Notes under the pieces: generated by a model | Database searches by the model: none | Told to the model about the DNA's origin: nothing | The model's input: only the letters and a program-made list of their open reading frames with translations | Part shown: positions 1 through 8,408 of the stretch, piece by piece | Layout of the letters: each line of letters opens with the position of its first letter | How positions within the stretch are numbered: the first letter of the stretch is position 1 | Source: Paracoccaceae bacterium | GTDB taxonomy: Bacteria; Pseudomonadota; Alphaproteobacteria; Rhodobacterales; Rhodobacteraceae | Assembly (NCBI GenBank): GCA_030625695.1 | Contig: DAOUQK010000075.1 | Location: forward strand, 1 to 11,919 | Direction of reading: 5' to 3' | Length of the DNA stretch: 11,919 nt | Position numbers and translations under genes: made by a program

Positions 1-767
1 TGCTTTTGTGCCACCGCACTTACGGCGGCGATATTATCCGTCGCCCCCACACCCGTCCCACCAACGCAGGCAATTATCCCGGCGGGTTGGAACCCGGCGA
101 TGATATCGGCTTTGATCGCCCTATCCAATGCGGTCGCGTCCATCGCCCTATTCGCGCCCTTGACCGGGATACGCACCAGATTGGCCTCGCCGATACCGGA
201 AATCCAGATCGCGCGATCAATCGAGGTATGCACCTCGTGCGAGGCATAGACCCGTACCGGGCGAAGACCCGCCAGCCCTTCCTTGTTGCCACGCCAGTTC
301 AGCGCCCTTTCGCGCATGGTCAGAATGGCGGCCAGGGTTGCGCCGCTGGCGCTGTCCTGAATGACGCCGTGGAAGCCAGTCTCCAGACCCATCGCCTGAC
401 GCAGCCAGTCGAGCACTTTGGTTTCCAGCTCGGTCGCAGCGGGCGAGGTTTGCCAAAGCATACTTTGCGCCGACAGATTGGCGATCATGTATTCGGCCAA
501 CACCGAAGGTGGTGTGGCGTTGTTGCAGAAATAGGCAAAGAACCGTGGATGTTGCCAGTGGGTGATGCCGGGCATGATCACGCTTTCAAAGTCGGCAAAC
601 ACGTCCTCCATATCTTCGGGCAGGTCCGGCGGGCTGTCCGGCAGGGCGTTCAGCACTTCTCCCGGTTCGGTCTGCGCCCGCACCGGGCGGTCCGATTTGC
701 TCAGGTGATAGTCCTGCCCCCACTGCGCTGCCCGCTTGCCCCACTGCGCAAATTCATCCCAGTTCAT
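1..767 (-). CDS. PLP-dependent aromatic-L-amino-acid decarboxylase (partial, C-terminus beyond the left edge)
   Basis: This is the N-terminal 255 residues of a group II PLP-dependent decarboxylase (DDC/AADC family, usually about 470-480 aa), open to the window edge. Family hallmarks are visible: a PGITHWQHPRFFAYF segment at residues 66-80, SPAATELE at 108-115, DSASGATLAA at 138-147, and SHEVHTSIDRA at 176-186, whose His180 matches the His that stacks on the PLP ring. The PLP lysine lies in the missing half. The start is ATG 765-767, with AAGGG at 776-780 (8-nt spacer). The gene begins 13 nt after the hpaD stop, so it is probably the last seen gene of the hpaFED operon. Family members remove the carboxyl group of DOPA, tyrosine, tryptophan or related amino acids. 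The substrate cannot be read from the sequence. The context suggests L-DOPA or tyrosine, which is inference. Family assignment is confident; specificity is not. Confidence 0.9.
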   Translation of the reverse strand, partial: MNWDEFAQWGKRAAQWGQDYHLSKSDRPVRAQTEPGEVLNALPDSPPDLPEDMEDVFADFESVIMPGITHWQHPRFFAYFCNNATPPSVLAEYMIANLSAQSMLWQTSPAATELETKVLDWLRQAMGLETGFHGVIQDSASGATLAAILTMRERALNWRGNKEGLAGLRPVRVYASHEVHTSIDRAIWISGIGEANLVRIPVKGANRAMDATALDRAIKADIIAGFQPAGIIACVGGTGVGATDNIAAVSAVAQK

Positions 768-780
768 GTGTGTTGCCCTT

Positions 781-1761
781 TCATGGCGCAATAATCGGTT
801 GTGCGGTTAATGCGGGCGGAATCGGCTCTACACCTGCGAAAAGAGATCCATTCTCAAACCAGCTACGTGGTGCCGGCGCGCCCCACAAGGTTTGGCGTTG
901 CGGGTCATCCAATGCCCAGCGGATCGGCTCAAGATCGGGATCAACGGTTTGATAGTCGGAGCAATAGATTTCAATCCGATGCCCGTCCGGGTCCAGCACA
1001 TACAGGAAGAACGCATTGGAAATGCCATGCCGCCCCGGCCCGCGCTCAATATTGCTGACATAGCCCGTGGTTGCCATCAGATCGAGCAGGTCAATAATGT
1101 TCATAGGTGTCGGCACCCAGAACGCCGTATGGTGTAGCCTTGGCCCCAATCCATTGGTAAACGCCACGTCATGTACGCCACCCTTGCGATGCATCCACGC
1201 GGCCCAGATTTTGCCGCTGTCCTCATCCTCGGTGTATTCGGTCGTGCGAAAGCCGATGTCGGTGTAAAACGCCACACTGGCGTCCACGTCGGAACTGAAC
1301 ATATTGAAATGGTCGATCCTAAGCGGTTTCACACCCTTGTAGAGCCTGTATTCCTGATGGATCGTCGGTAACCGGTCCATTTTCACATAGAACTCCAGCG
1401 GAATACCCCATGGGTCAACCGTGCGCAGAGTCCGACCCATGAACGGGCGTTCAATCCATTCAGTGGCAAGGCCATGGTCGGCGAAAAACGCCTGGGCCTT
1501 GTCCAGATCGACGTCGTCGTACAGTTTCAGACCTAGGACCAGGACTTCTGCTTTGTCGGCCTTGGTCAGTACAATGCAATGATGCCCGCGTTCCTCCATC
1601 GCCCGCAGATAGATTTGGGTGTCATCCTCAAAAGTGACCTGAAGGCCAAGTGTGTCCACATAAAACGCCCGACTCGCCGCCAGATCGGTGACGGTGTATT
1701 CCACATGACTAAGGCGCACTATGTTGAACGGCGGATAAAGGTTCGGGGTAGGCACGGTCAT
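781..1761 (-). CDS. hpaD: 3,4-dihydroxyphenylacetate 2,3-dioxygenase (homoprotocatechuate extradiol dioxygenase)
   Basis: HpaD opens the ring of 3,4-dihydroxyphenylacetate next to the catechol hydroxyls, using O2 and an Fe(II) or Mn(II) centre, to give 5-carboxymethyl-2-hydroxymuconic semialdehyde. The 326-aa protein is a two-domain type I extradiol (vicinal oxygen chelate) enzyme, with an N-terminal module at about 15-125 and a catalytic module at about 148-270. Predicted metal ligands are His151 (RIDHFN), His211 (RLHHTAF) and Glu264 (HRIEIY). The acid-base His197 (VHDVA), His245 (GPGRHG) and Tyr254 match known active-site residues of the Brevibacterium and Arthrobacter homoprotocatechuate dioxygenases. 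The ATG at 1759-1761 has AGGAA at 1771-1775 (9-nt spacer). It lies 46 nt after hpaE and 13 nt before the decarboxylase gene. This is the single-chain type I enzyme, not the unrelated E. coli type (LigB fold), although both carry the name HpaD. Confidence 0.93.
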   Translation of the reverse strand: MTVPTPNLYPPFNIVRLSHVEYTVTDLAASRAFYVDTLGLQVTFEDDTQIYLRAMEERGHHCIVLTKADKAEVLVLGLKLYDDVDLDKAQAFFADHGLATEWIERPFMGRTLRTVDPWGIPLEFYVKMDRLPTIHQEYRLYKGVKPLRIDHFNMFSSDVDASVAFYTDIGFRTTEYTEDEDSGKIWAAWMHRKGGVHDVAFTNGLGPRLHHTAFWVPTPMNIIDLLDLMATTGYVSNIERGPGRHGISNAFFLYVLDPDGHRIEIYCSDYQTVDPDLEPIRWALDDPQRQTLWGAPAPRSWFENGSLFAGVEPIPPALTAQPIIAP

Positions 1762-1807
1762 GGTGTTTGGTTCCTATTCGTTCAGATGGTCGCGCGCGTG
1801 AGTTTGA

Positions 1808-3319
<1,512 letters not shown>

Positions 3320-3332
3320 TATTCGTTGGCCT

Positions 3333-3713
3333 TCAGGTCAAATGGTCACGGATTGTGCCGGTTTTGGGCGAAAGTTCCGGGTCGATATCACGCATTTCGA
3401 ATGAAAGTGCGATAGAATACTTGTCCATCGCGGGTTGCAGAAAATCACGGGCGGCCTCAAATATCTGCGCCGTGGCCGCCTTGCGCGTTGCCAGATCGCG
3501 GCCACCGCGAAGGCGCAGAGATATGTCAACAAAACCATGATGCGCCCCGCCATCAGCAATCGAAACATGCGTTGCACATATGGCCCTAACCCGCACACCG
3601 GCCATTGGCAGAACCCCGGTCGCAATTGCCGCGCGGCGCAGAACGTCACACATCAGGGCCATATCAACCCGCTGTTCCATATTGGACGAATATTCTATCG
3701 TCAGGTGCGGCAC
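3333..3713 (-). CDS. hpaF: 5-carboxymethyl-2-hydroxymuconate delta-isomerase, GTG start
   Basis: HpaF (CHMI, tautomerase superfamily) isomerises 5-carboxymethyl-2-hydroxymuconate to its oxo form after HpaE. From the GTG at 3711-3713 the product is 126 aa, the same length as E. coli HpaF, and begins (M)PHLTIEYSSN. The proline after the initiator is the catalytic N-terminal Pro1 of this superfamily, so the start is fixed by chemistry as well as by a perfect GGAGG at 3720-3724 (6-nt spacer). In-frame upstream ATGs up to 3833 give a longer frame that would bury Pro1, run through the promoter and overlap hpaR, so they are rejected. Other family-like segments are MAGVRVRA near residue 36 and ALSFEMRDIDPELSPKTG near the C-terminus. 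It is the first gene of the minus-strand hpaF-hpaE-hpaD-decarboxylase operon. Confidence 0.93.
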   Translation of the reverse strand: MPHLTIEYSSNMEQRVDMALMCDVLRRAAIATGVLPMAGVRVRAICATHVSIADGGAHHGFVDISLRLRGGRDLATRKAATAQIFEAARDFLQPAMDKYSIALSFEMRDIDPELSPKTGTIRDHLT

Positions 3714-3719
3714 GCCGGC

Positions 3720-3724
3720 CCTCC
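3720..3724 (-). promoter_or_regulatory. Strong Shine-Dalgarno of hpaF
   Basis: The minus-strand sequence GGAGG lies 6 nt before the GTG at 3711-3713. It decides the hpaF start in favour of GTG over the upstream in-frame ATGs. Confidence 0.8.
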
Positions 3725-3733
3725 AATCATTAC

Positions 3734-3745
3734 TTAACATGTTTA
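3734..3745. promoter_or_regulatory. Palindrome over the hpaF -10 region, candidate HpaR operator
   Basis: TTAACATGTTTA contains the perfect 8-bp palindrome AACATGTT (3736-3743) and has one mismatched pair overall. It covers the putative -10 of the hpaF promoter and lies in the hpaF/hpaR gap, where a MarR-type repressor would be expected to bind. MarR-family dimers typically bind short AT-rich palindromes. HpaR binding here is inference. Confidence 0.45.
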
Positions 3746-3767
3746 GCACAATGCAGAGAAGTGTCAA
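3739..3767 (-). promoter_or_regulatory. Predicted sigma-70-type promoter of the hpaFED operon
   Basis: On the minus strand a perfect -35 hexamer TTGACA (3762-3767) is followed after 17 nt by AAACAT (3739-3744), or after 16 nt by TAAACA (3740-3745), as a weak -10. Transcription would start a few bases before the hpaF ribosome binding site. The -35 match is read directly; the -10 is poor, and promoter activity is inferred from its place in the divergent hpaF/hpaR gap. Confidence 0.55.
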
Positions 3768-3824
3768 TACGCGAGAGCGTAAACAGGGATTGCGCATGGT
3801 TGCGCCATTCTGGCACAATAGGCC

Positions 3825-4265
3825 ATGACACAAAAACTGCTTTCAACCGACCGATCCTTGCCAATTGCCCTTTTGCGCGCGCGTGAACGGGTGATGGGAC
3901 CAATTCGTGCAATGCTGGCCGATGTTGGCGTGACTGAACAACAATGGCGCGTTTTGCGGGTGTTGAAGGAATCCGGGCCTAATGACCCGACCCGCATTTC
4001 CCAGTCCGCCTGCCTGTTGCTGCCCAGTCTGACCCGCATTCTGCAAAAGCTTGAGGAAAAGGAATTGATCCGCCGCAGGCCGGACCCGGTTGATAAACGC
4101 AAACAGATTGTCGAGATTACCAGCGGGGGCGAGGCGCTTATCGACGCCAATTTTGATACCAGCCAGGTGTTGATACAGCAGGTCCGAACCCGCATGGGCG
4201 AAGATCGGTTTGAATTGCTGTTGGATTTGCTGAACGAGTTGGACGGGCCGGATAGTCCCGACTGA
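3825..4265 (+). CDS. hpaR: MarR-family regulator of homoprotocatechuate degradation
   Basis: This 146-aa winged-helix regulator resembles HpaR. The N-terminal stretch LPIALLRARERVMGP (12-26), followed by VTEQQWRVLRVL (36-47), is close to the E. coli HpaR pattern of IALLQARE and LTEQQWRIVRIL. The DNA-recognition part (about 55-80) holds SACLLLPSLTRIL, and the wing carries the MarR signature D-x-R...T..G (Asp90, Arg92, Thr99, Gly101). HpaR represses the meta-cleavage operon and is released by the aromatic inducer; here it is divergent from that operon. The ATG at 3825 has no good Shine-Dalgarno, only AGG very close to it. A weak promoter (TTGCGC 3790-3795, CACAAT 3814-3819, 18-nt spacer) would put the transcript start almost at the ATG, so a leaderless message is possible. 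It could be another MarR protein, but position and similarity favour HpaR. Confidence 0.88.
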   Translation: MTQKLLSTDRSLPIALLRARERVMGPIRAMLADVGVTEQQWRVLRVLKESGPNDPTRISQSACLLLPSLTRILQKLEEKELIRRRPDPVDKRKQIVEITSGGEALIDANFDTSQVLIQQVRTRMGEDRFELLLDLLNELDGPDSPD

Positions 4266-4276
4266 CCAACGTCAGT
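4261..4276 (+). terminator. Short hairpin at the end of hpaR, possible weak terminator
   Basis: ACTGAC (4261-4266), loop CAAC, then GTCAGT (4271-4276) form a perfect 6-bp stem that overlaps the hpaR stop codon. No T-run follows, so intrinsic termination is doubtful. It is the only hairpin seen between hpaR and the copA promoter. Confidence 0.3.
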
Positions 4277-4308
4277 TCCGAAAAGCGTAAATACTCAAAT
4301 TCCCGCAC

Positions 4309-4341
4309 TTGACCTTCCAGTTAGGGGAAGGTCTATATAAT
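4309..4341 (+). promoter_or_regulatory. CueR-type copper-responsive promoter of copA
   Basis: The -35 TTGACC (4309-4314) and the -10 TATATA (4334-4339) are separated by 19 nt. The spacer region carries a perfect dyad, GACCTTCC (4311-4318) and GGAAGGTC (4326-4333), with 7 nt between the arms. This matches the MerR-family CueR operator of copA promoters in arms, arm spacing and over-long spacer. Such promoters are twisted into an active form when CueR binds Cu(I). TATAAT at 4336-4341 would make a 21-nt spacer and is less likely to be the true -10. The regulator gene is not in the window. Confidence 0.9.
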
Positions 4342-4369
4342 CTGACATCTGATCTTGAGGATGTCCAAA

Positions 4370-6886
4370 ATGCCCGGTTTGAAACCTGACGCCACTACCC
4401 TCCATCTGAATATCGACGGCCTGAACTGTGCTGCTTGCGTTGGCCGCGCCGAACGCGGGTTGCAGGCGGTGTCGGGGATCAGGGACGCGACGGTCAACCT
4501 CGCGGCCAAATCGGCGCAGATGACCCTTGATGGGGCCAGCATAGAAGACGCCCGCACCGCCCTTGCCAAAGCCGGGTATCCGGCGCGCGAGGCCGAAGTG
4601 ATCCTGCAAATCGACGGGATGACTTGTGCAGGCTGCGCTGGGCGTTCTGAACGCGCCTTGCAAGCGGTGCCGGGGGTGGTGTCGGCCTCGGTAAACTTTG
4701 CCAATCATACCGGGCACGTCCGTTACCTTGAAGGTGCGACCGATCTGGCGGCACTGGCAGGGGCCACGACACAAGCCGGGTATCCCGGGGTGATTCAAAG
4801 CGACGAATCGCCCAGCGCCGATGACCGGGCGGCTGAGGAAATATCCTCGGCGCGCCGTCTGACGCTTATTGCGCTGGCCTTATCGTTGCCGGTGTTCGCG
4901 CTGGAAATGGGCGGGCATTTTATTCCGGGTGTGCATGCGCTGATCAGCGGCACCATCGGGCATCAGACCTCATGGTTGATCCAGTTTGTCCTGACCACCG
5001 CCGTTCTGATCGGTCCCGGCGCGGTATTCTTCCGCCTTGGGCTGCCAAATCTGGCCAAAGCAGCGCCTGATATGAATAGCCTTGTCGCACTTGGCACCCT
5101 TTCGGCCTGGGGGTTTTCCACCATCGCCCTGTTTGCGCCATCGCTTTTGCCGGTCGGCACCCGTGCTGTGTACTTCGAGGCCGCTGCCGTGATTGTCACC
5201 CTGATCCTGTTGGGTCGCTGGCTTGAGGCGCGGGCGCGCGGGCAGACCGGGTCTGCGATTCGTAAGCTGGTTGGCTTGCAGCCACATAACGCGCTGGTTG
5301 AAGACGGTGACGATGTGGTCGAAAAGCCGGTCGAGGCGATTGTTGTTGGCGATATCCTCCGGGTTAAGCCGGGCGAAAAGATTGCCCTGGACGGAGAGGT
5401 TCTGTCGGGCCAGTCGTTTGTCGATGAAAGCATGATAACCGGAGAACCTTTGCCTGTGGCCAAAGGGACTGGCGACTGGGTTGTTGGTGGAACTGTTAAT
5501 GGCAACGGTGCGTTGCGGTTTGAGGCGCGTAAAGTGGGGCGCGACACGATGCTGGCGCAGATCATCGCCATGGTGCAACAGGCGCAAGGCGCCAAACTGC
5601 CTATACAGGCGCTGGCGGACAAGGTGGTGCGCGTGTTTGTACCGGTGGTGATTGGTATCGCCATTTTGACCGTAATCACCTGGCTGGTGTTTGGTCCGGT
5701 GCCGGCGTTAAGCCACGCGTTGGTGGCGGGCGTTTCGGTTTTGATCATTGCCTGCCCTTGCGCCATGGGACTGGCCACGCCGACCTCGATCATGGTGGGC
5801 ACTGGACGGGCGGCGGAAATGGGCGTGTTGTTTCGCAAAGGCGACGCGCTGCAATCGCTGGGCGAGGCAAAGATTGTCGCGTTTGACAAGACCGGCACGC
5901 TGACCATTGGCCACCCGACCCTGACCGACCTGGTGGTTGCGGACGGGTTCAAAGAGGACAACGTGCTGCGCCTTGTGGCTGCCGCCGAGACGCAATCGGA
6001 ACATCCCATCGCCAAGGCGGTCATTGAAGCGGCAGAGGCGCGGGGCGTGATCCTGCCAGAGGCTCAGGAGGCCGAGGCCATTGTTGGTTATGGCCTGCGT
6101 GCCGTCGTGGACGGGCACAACGTTCTGGTGGGGGCTACCCGCCTGATGCATCGCGAAGATATTGACTTTGCGCGTTTCGGCACCGACCTGGAGCAGTTGC
6201 AAACGCAAGGCCGCACGCCACTTCTGGCCGCCATTGACGGCCAGATTGCGGCAGTGATCGGCGTTTCTGATCCGATCAAACCCGGCGCGGTTGCAGCACT
6301 TAAGGCGCTGCGCGATGACGGAGTCGAGGTGGCGATGATCACTGGCGATGCCCAAGGCACGGCGCAGGCCATCGCCGCCGAACTGGGCATCTCTCACGTC
6401 GAGGCCGAAGTCCTGCCTGACGGCAAACGAGACGCCGTCGAGCGGTTGCGCGCGGCGCATGGTGTGGTTGTATTTGTTGGTGACGGCATCAATGACGCGC
6501 CCGCCCTTGCAGCGGCAGACGTGGGATTGGCGATGGGCACCGGCACTGATGTAGCAATCGAAAGCGCCGATGTGGTGCTGGTGTCCGGTGATCTGGCCGG
6601 GGCGGTCAATGCACTGCATGTGTCCCGCAAGACATTGTCTAACATTCGTCAGAACCTGTTCTGGGCCTTCGCCTATAACGTCGCCCTGATCCCGATTGCC
6701 GCCGGTGTGTTGTATCCTGCCATGGGTGTTCTGCTGTCGCCGATGCTGGCGGCGGGGGCCATGGCGATGAGTTCGGTGTTTGTGGTCAGCAACGCGCTGC
6801 GCCTACGCGGTGTTCGCCCGGCGTTGCGGGACGAGGGTTCGGCCAAGCGCCGTCCCTTGGTGCCCCGGATCGCTCCTGCCGAATAG
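4370..6886 (+). CDS. copA: Cu(I)-exporting P-type ATPase (P1B-1) with two metal-binding domains
   Basis: CopA pumps Cu(I) from the cytoplasm across the inner membrane using ATP. Numbering from Met4370 (838 aa): two N-terminal HMA domains with CxxC at Cys20/Cys23 (NCAAC) and Cys86/Cys89 (TCAGC), membrane helices from about residue 163, the actuator TGE at 357-359, the transport motif CPC at 462-464, the phosphorylated Asp506 in DKTGT, the HP pair at 545-546, GDGIND at 704-709, and the Cu(I)-site residues Tyr769-Asn770 and MxxSS at 798-802. These define subgroup P1B-1 (copper/silver) rather than zinc or cadmium pumps. The start is chosen at ATG 4370 because GAGG (4357-4360) lies 9 nt upstream; the in-frame ATG at 4361 would touch that Shine-Dalgarno, and TTG 4355 overlaps it. 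The gene is controlled by the CueR-type promoter just upstream and ends 13 nt from the convergent regulator gene. Confidence 0.96.
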   Translation: MPGLKPDATTLHLNIDGLNCAACVGRAERGLQAVSGIRDATVNLAAKSAQMTLDGASIEDARTALAKAGYPAREAEVILQIDGMTCAGCAGRSERALQAVPGVVSASVNFANHTGHVRYLEGATDLAALAGATTQAGYPGVIQSDESPSADDRAAEEISSARRLTLIALALSLPVFALEMGGHFIPGVHALISGTIGHQTSWLIQFVLTTAVLIGPGAVFFRLGLPNLAKAAPDMNSLVALGTLSAWGFSTIALFAPSLLPVGTRAVYFEAAAVIVTLILLGRWLEARARGQTGSAIRKLVGLQPHNALVEDGDDVVEKPVEAIVVGDILRVKPGEKIALDGEVLSGQSFVDESMITGEPLPVAKGTGDWVVGGTVNGNGALRFEARKVGRDTMLAQIIAMVQQAQGAKLPIQALADKVVRVFVPVVIGIAILTVITWLVFGPVPALSHALVAGVSVLIIACPCAMGLATPTSIMVGTGRAAEMGVLFRKGDALQSLGEAKIVAFDKTGTLTIGHPTLTDLVVADGFKEDNVLRLVAAAETQSEHPIAKAVIEAAEARGVILPEAQEAEAIVGYGLRAVVDGHNVLVGATRLMHREDIDFARFGTDLEQLQTQGRTPLLAAIDGQIAAVIGVSDPIKPGAVAALKALRDDGVEVAMITGDAQGTAQAIAAELGISHVEAEVLPDGKRDAVERLRAAHGVVVFVGDGINDAPALAAADVGLAMGTGTDVAIESADVVLVSGDLAGAVNALHVSRKTLSNIRQNLFWAFAYNVALIPIAAGVLYPAMGVLLSPMLAAGAMAMSSVFVVSNALRLRGVRPALRDEGSAKRRPLVPRIAPAE

Positions 6887-6899
6887 TGGATCCCGGGAC

Positions 6900-8327
6900 C
6901 TATTTCCTCAATGCCCCGGCCAAAGCCTGTGCGGCCGCAACAATCTGTTTGTCATCAAACCCGGCATACCCCAGAACCAACCCTTGGCGCGGCACCTGGC
7001 CCGAGTAGTACCCGGACAAGGCCCGCACCGTGACGCCGTTGGTCCCTGCCCGCGCGGCGGCCTCCTTATCATCGAAGCGGGCCACCAGTTGTGGCGTCAT
7101 CCACGCAATCAGATGCATACCACCCAGCGAAGGCTGTACCTTTAGCAGGCCCCGGCAAGCCCGGTTTATTTCAGCCACCAGAACTTTTTGACGATGGGCA
7201 TACAGCCGACGCATTCGCCGGATATGCGTGGCAAACATGCCGCTCTCTATAAAGCGCGCCAGAACCGGCTGGCTGACAATGCTGGCCATTGGCCCGTCCT
7301 TTAACGCCCCCCGGACCCGGTCCAGTTGCGCAAGGGGAACCACAACAAACCCCAATCGCAACCCCGGGAACAGAACTTTGGAAAAGCTGCCGACATAAAA
7401 CACCCGCGCGCCGCTGTCCAAACTCATCAATGCGGCAATCGGCTGACCCTGATAGCGGTACTCACCGTCGAAATCATCTTCGATGACAATGCCATTTGCC
7501 CGTTCGGCCCAGTCCAGCACCCGCAACCGACGTGCCAAAGGCATGGTCATGCCCAACGGGAACTGCCGTGACGGCGTTAACGCAACCGCCCTGATGTCGG
7601 CACGTTCCGTGTCGATCATCAGACCATCGTCGTCCACCTGTCCGGGTATCCATTCCAAACCGTCGCGCTTCAAGGCGTCTCGCAGAACTTTGTGGCCCGG
7701 TTCCTCTACCAGAACCTTATCACCCGGATTTAGAACCGCCCGGGCGATCATGCCAATCGCATCCGCCAATCCGGAGGTGATCACCACCTGCATCGGATCG
7801 CAGGTTATCCCGCGCCAATCCTTTAGATGCCCGGCAATCGCTGTGCGCAACGGACCCCAGCCCAGCGCATCTGGTCGGCCCAATAATGCAGGTTCCGGCG
7901 TTTGCCAAACTTGGTCGTAGGTCCGTGCCCATTCGCGAAATGGAAAACCCGTTTGATCCGGTATTGCACTTTCGAAGGCACGCACTGGCTCGGGCTGGGT
8001 AAGTCCCGGATCGTTAGTGAAGGGTTTTTGCGGCTTTGGCGGGGGCGGCATTCCTGAAAGATCGTCGGCGACAAACACACCCGAACCACGCCGCCCGACC
8101 AGATAGCCTTCGCTGACCAATTGGTCATAGGCCGTGGTCACGGTTATGCGCGATACCGAAAGATCCCGCGCCAAGACCCGGCTGGGTGGCAGTTGGTCGC
8201 CAGAAGTCAGCCGCTGTTCATGCGCTAAACGGCGAATCTCACCGCTAAGCTGCGCTTGCAGCGATTGTCGAAGCGACCGGTCAAGCGAGATGGTCAGCAG
8301 GGCAGAATCAATATTGGTCTTAGTCAT
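6900..8327 (-). CDS. MocR-family (PdxR/GabR-like) transcriptional regulator
   Basis: This 475-aa fusion has a GntR-type winged helix-turn-helix at about 14-87 (LPPSRVLARDLSVSR and TVTTAYDQLVSEGYL, then GSGVFV), a proline-rich linker at about 92-112, and a fold-type I aminotransferase-like domain at about 120-475. The PLP-binding lysine is predicted at Lys317 in YVGSFSK, with the cofactor-binding segment IEDDFDGEY at 282-290 and TPSRQFPLG at 251-259. MocR proteins use PLP as a sensor rather than for catalysis and control genes such as pdxST (PdxR) or gabTD (GabR). The target here is probably the divergent flavin-binding gene and/or itself, which is an inference from arrangement. The ATG at 8325-8327 has no clear Shine-Dalgarno. 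Which MocR subgroup it belongs to cannot be settled from sequence reading. Confidence 0.92.
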   Translation of the reverse strand: MTKTNIDSALLTISLDRSLRQSLQAQLSGEIRRLAHEQRLTSGDQLPPSRVLARDLSVSRITVTTAYDQLVSEGYLVGRRGSGVFVADDLSGMPPPPKPQKPFTNDPGLTQPEPVRAFESAIPDQTGFPFREWARTYDQVWQTPEPALLGRPDALGWGPLRTAIAGHLKDWRGITCDPMQVVITSGLADAIGMIARAVLNPGDKVLVEEPGHKVLRDALKRDGLEWIPGQVDDDGLMIDTERADIRAVALTPSRQFPLGMTMPLARRLRVLDWAERANGIVIEDDFDGEYRYQGQPIAALMSLDSGARVFYVGSFSKVLFPGLRLGFVVVPLAQLDRVRGALKDGPMASIVSQPVLARFIESGMFATHIRRMRRLYAHRQKVLVAEINRACRGLLKVQPSLGGMHLIAWMTPQLVARFDDKEAAARAGTNGVTVRALSGYYSGQVPRQGLVLGYAGFDDKQIVAAAQALAGALRK

Positions 8328-8345
8328 ATTGCTAGTTTTGGATAT

Positions 8346-8373
8346 TTGTCAGGGCCAAACAAGGGCGTATTCA
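8346..8373 (+). promoter_or_regulatory. Possible promoter of the COG3467 gene in the divergent gap
   Basis: TTGTCA (8346-8351, one mismatch to TTGACA) and TATTCA (8368-8373) are 16 nt apart, upstream of the ATG at 8409. TTTGG (8336-8340) and CCAAA (8355-8359) also form an inverted pair around the -35, a possible site for the divergent MocR regulator. Both observations are weak. Confidence 0.25.
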
Positions 8374-8408
8374 GATTCGAAACACATTGGCAGAAAGTGA
8401 ACATCTCG

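Noticed and set aside
6..794. 262-codon plus-strand open frame opposite the decarboxylase
   Set aside because: It is antisense to a frame with clear AADC motifs, shows no recognisable domain, and is rich in Arg, His, Gly and Pro as expected of a GC-rich shadow.
3714..3833. N-terminal extension of hpaF to upstream ATGs
   Set aside because: It would bury the catalytic Pro1, cross the promoter and overlap the hpaR start.
4963..6024. 353-codon minus-strand open frame opposite copA
   Set aside because: It mirrors the conserved ATPase core; its Thr/Ser/Pro-rich composition is a codon-bias artefact.
5708..6619. 303-codon minus-strand open frame opposite the copA 3' half
   Set aside because: No domain, antisense to the DKTGT and GDGIND region, no Shine-Dalgarno.
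6887..6899. TCCCGGGA palindrome between copA and the regulator, considered as a terminator
   Set aside because: Only 8 bp with no loop and no T-run; it cannot form a terminator hairpin.
8256..8408. N-terminal extension of the COG3467 protein
   Set aside because: It overlaps the divergent regulator's coding region, and the domain starts naturally near the ATG at 8409.
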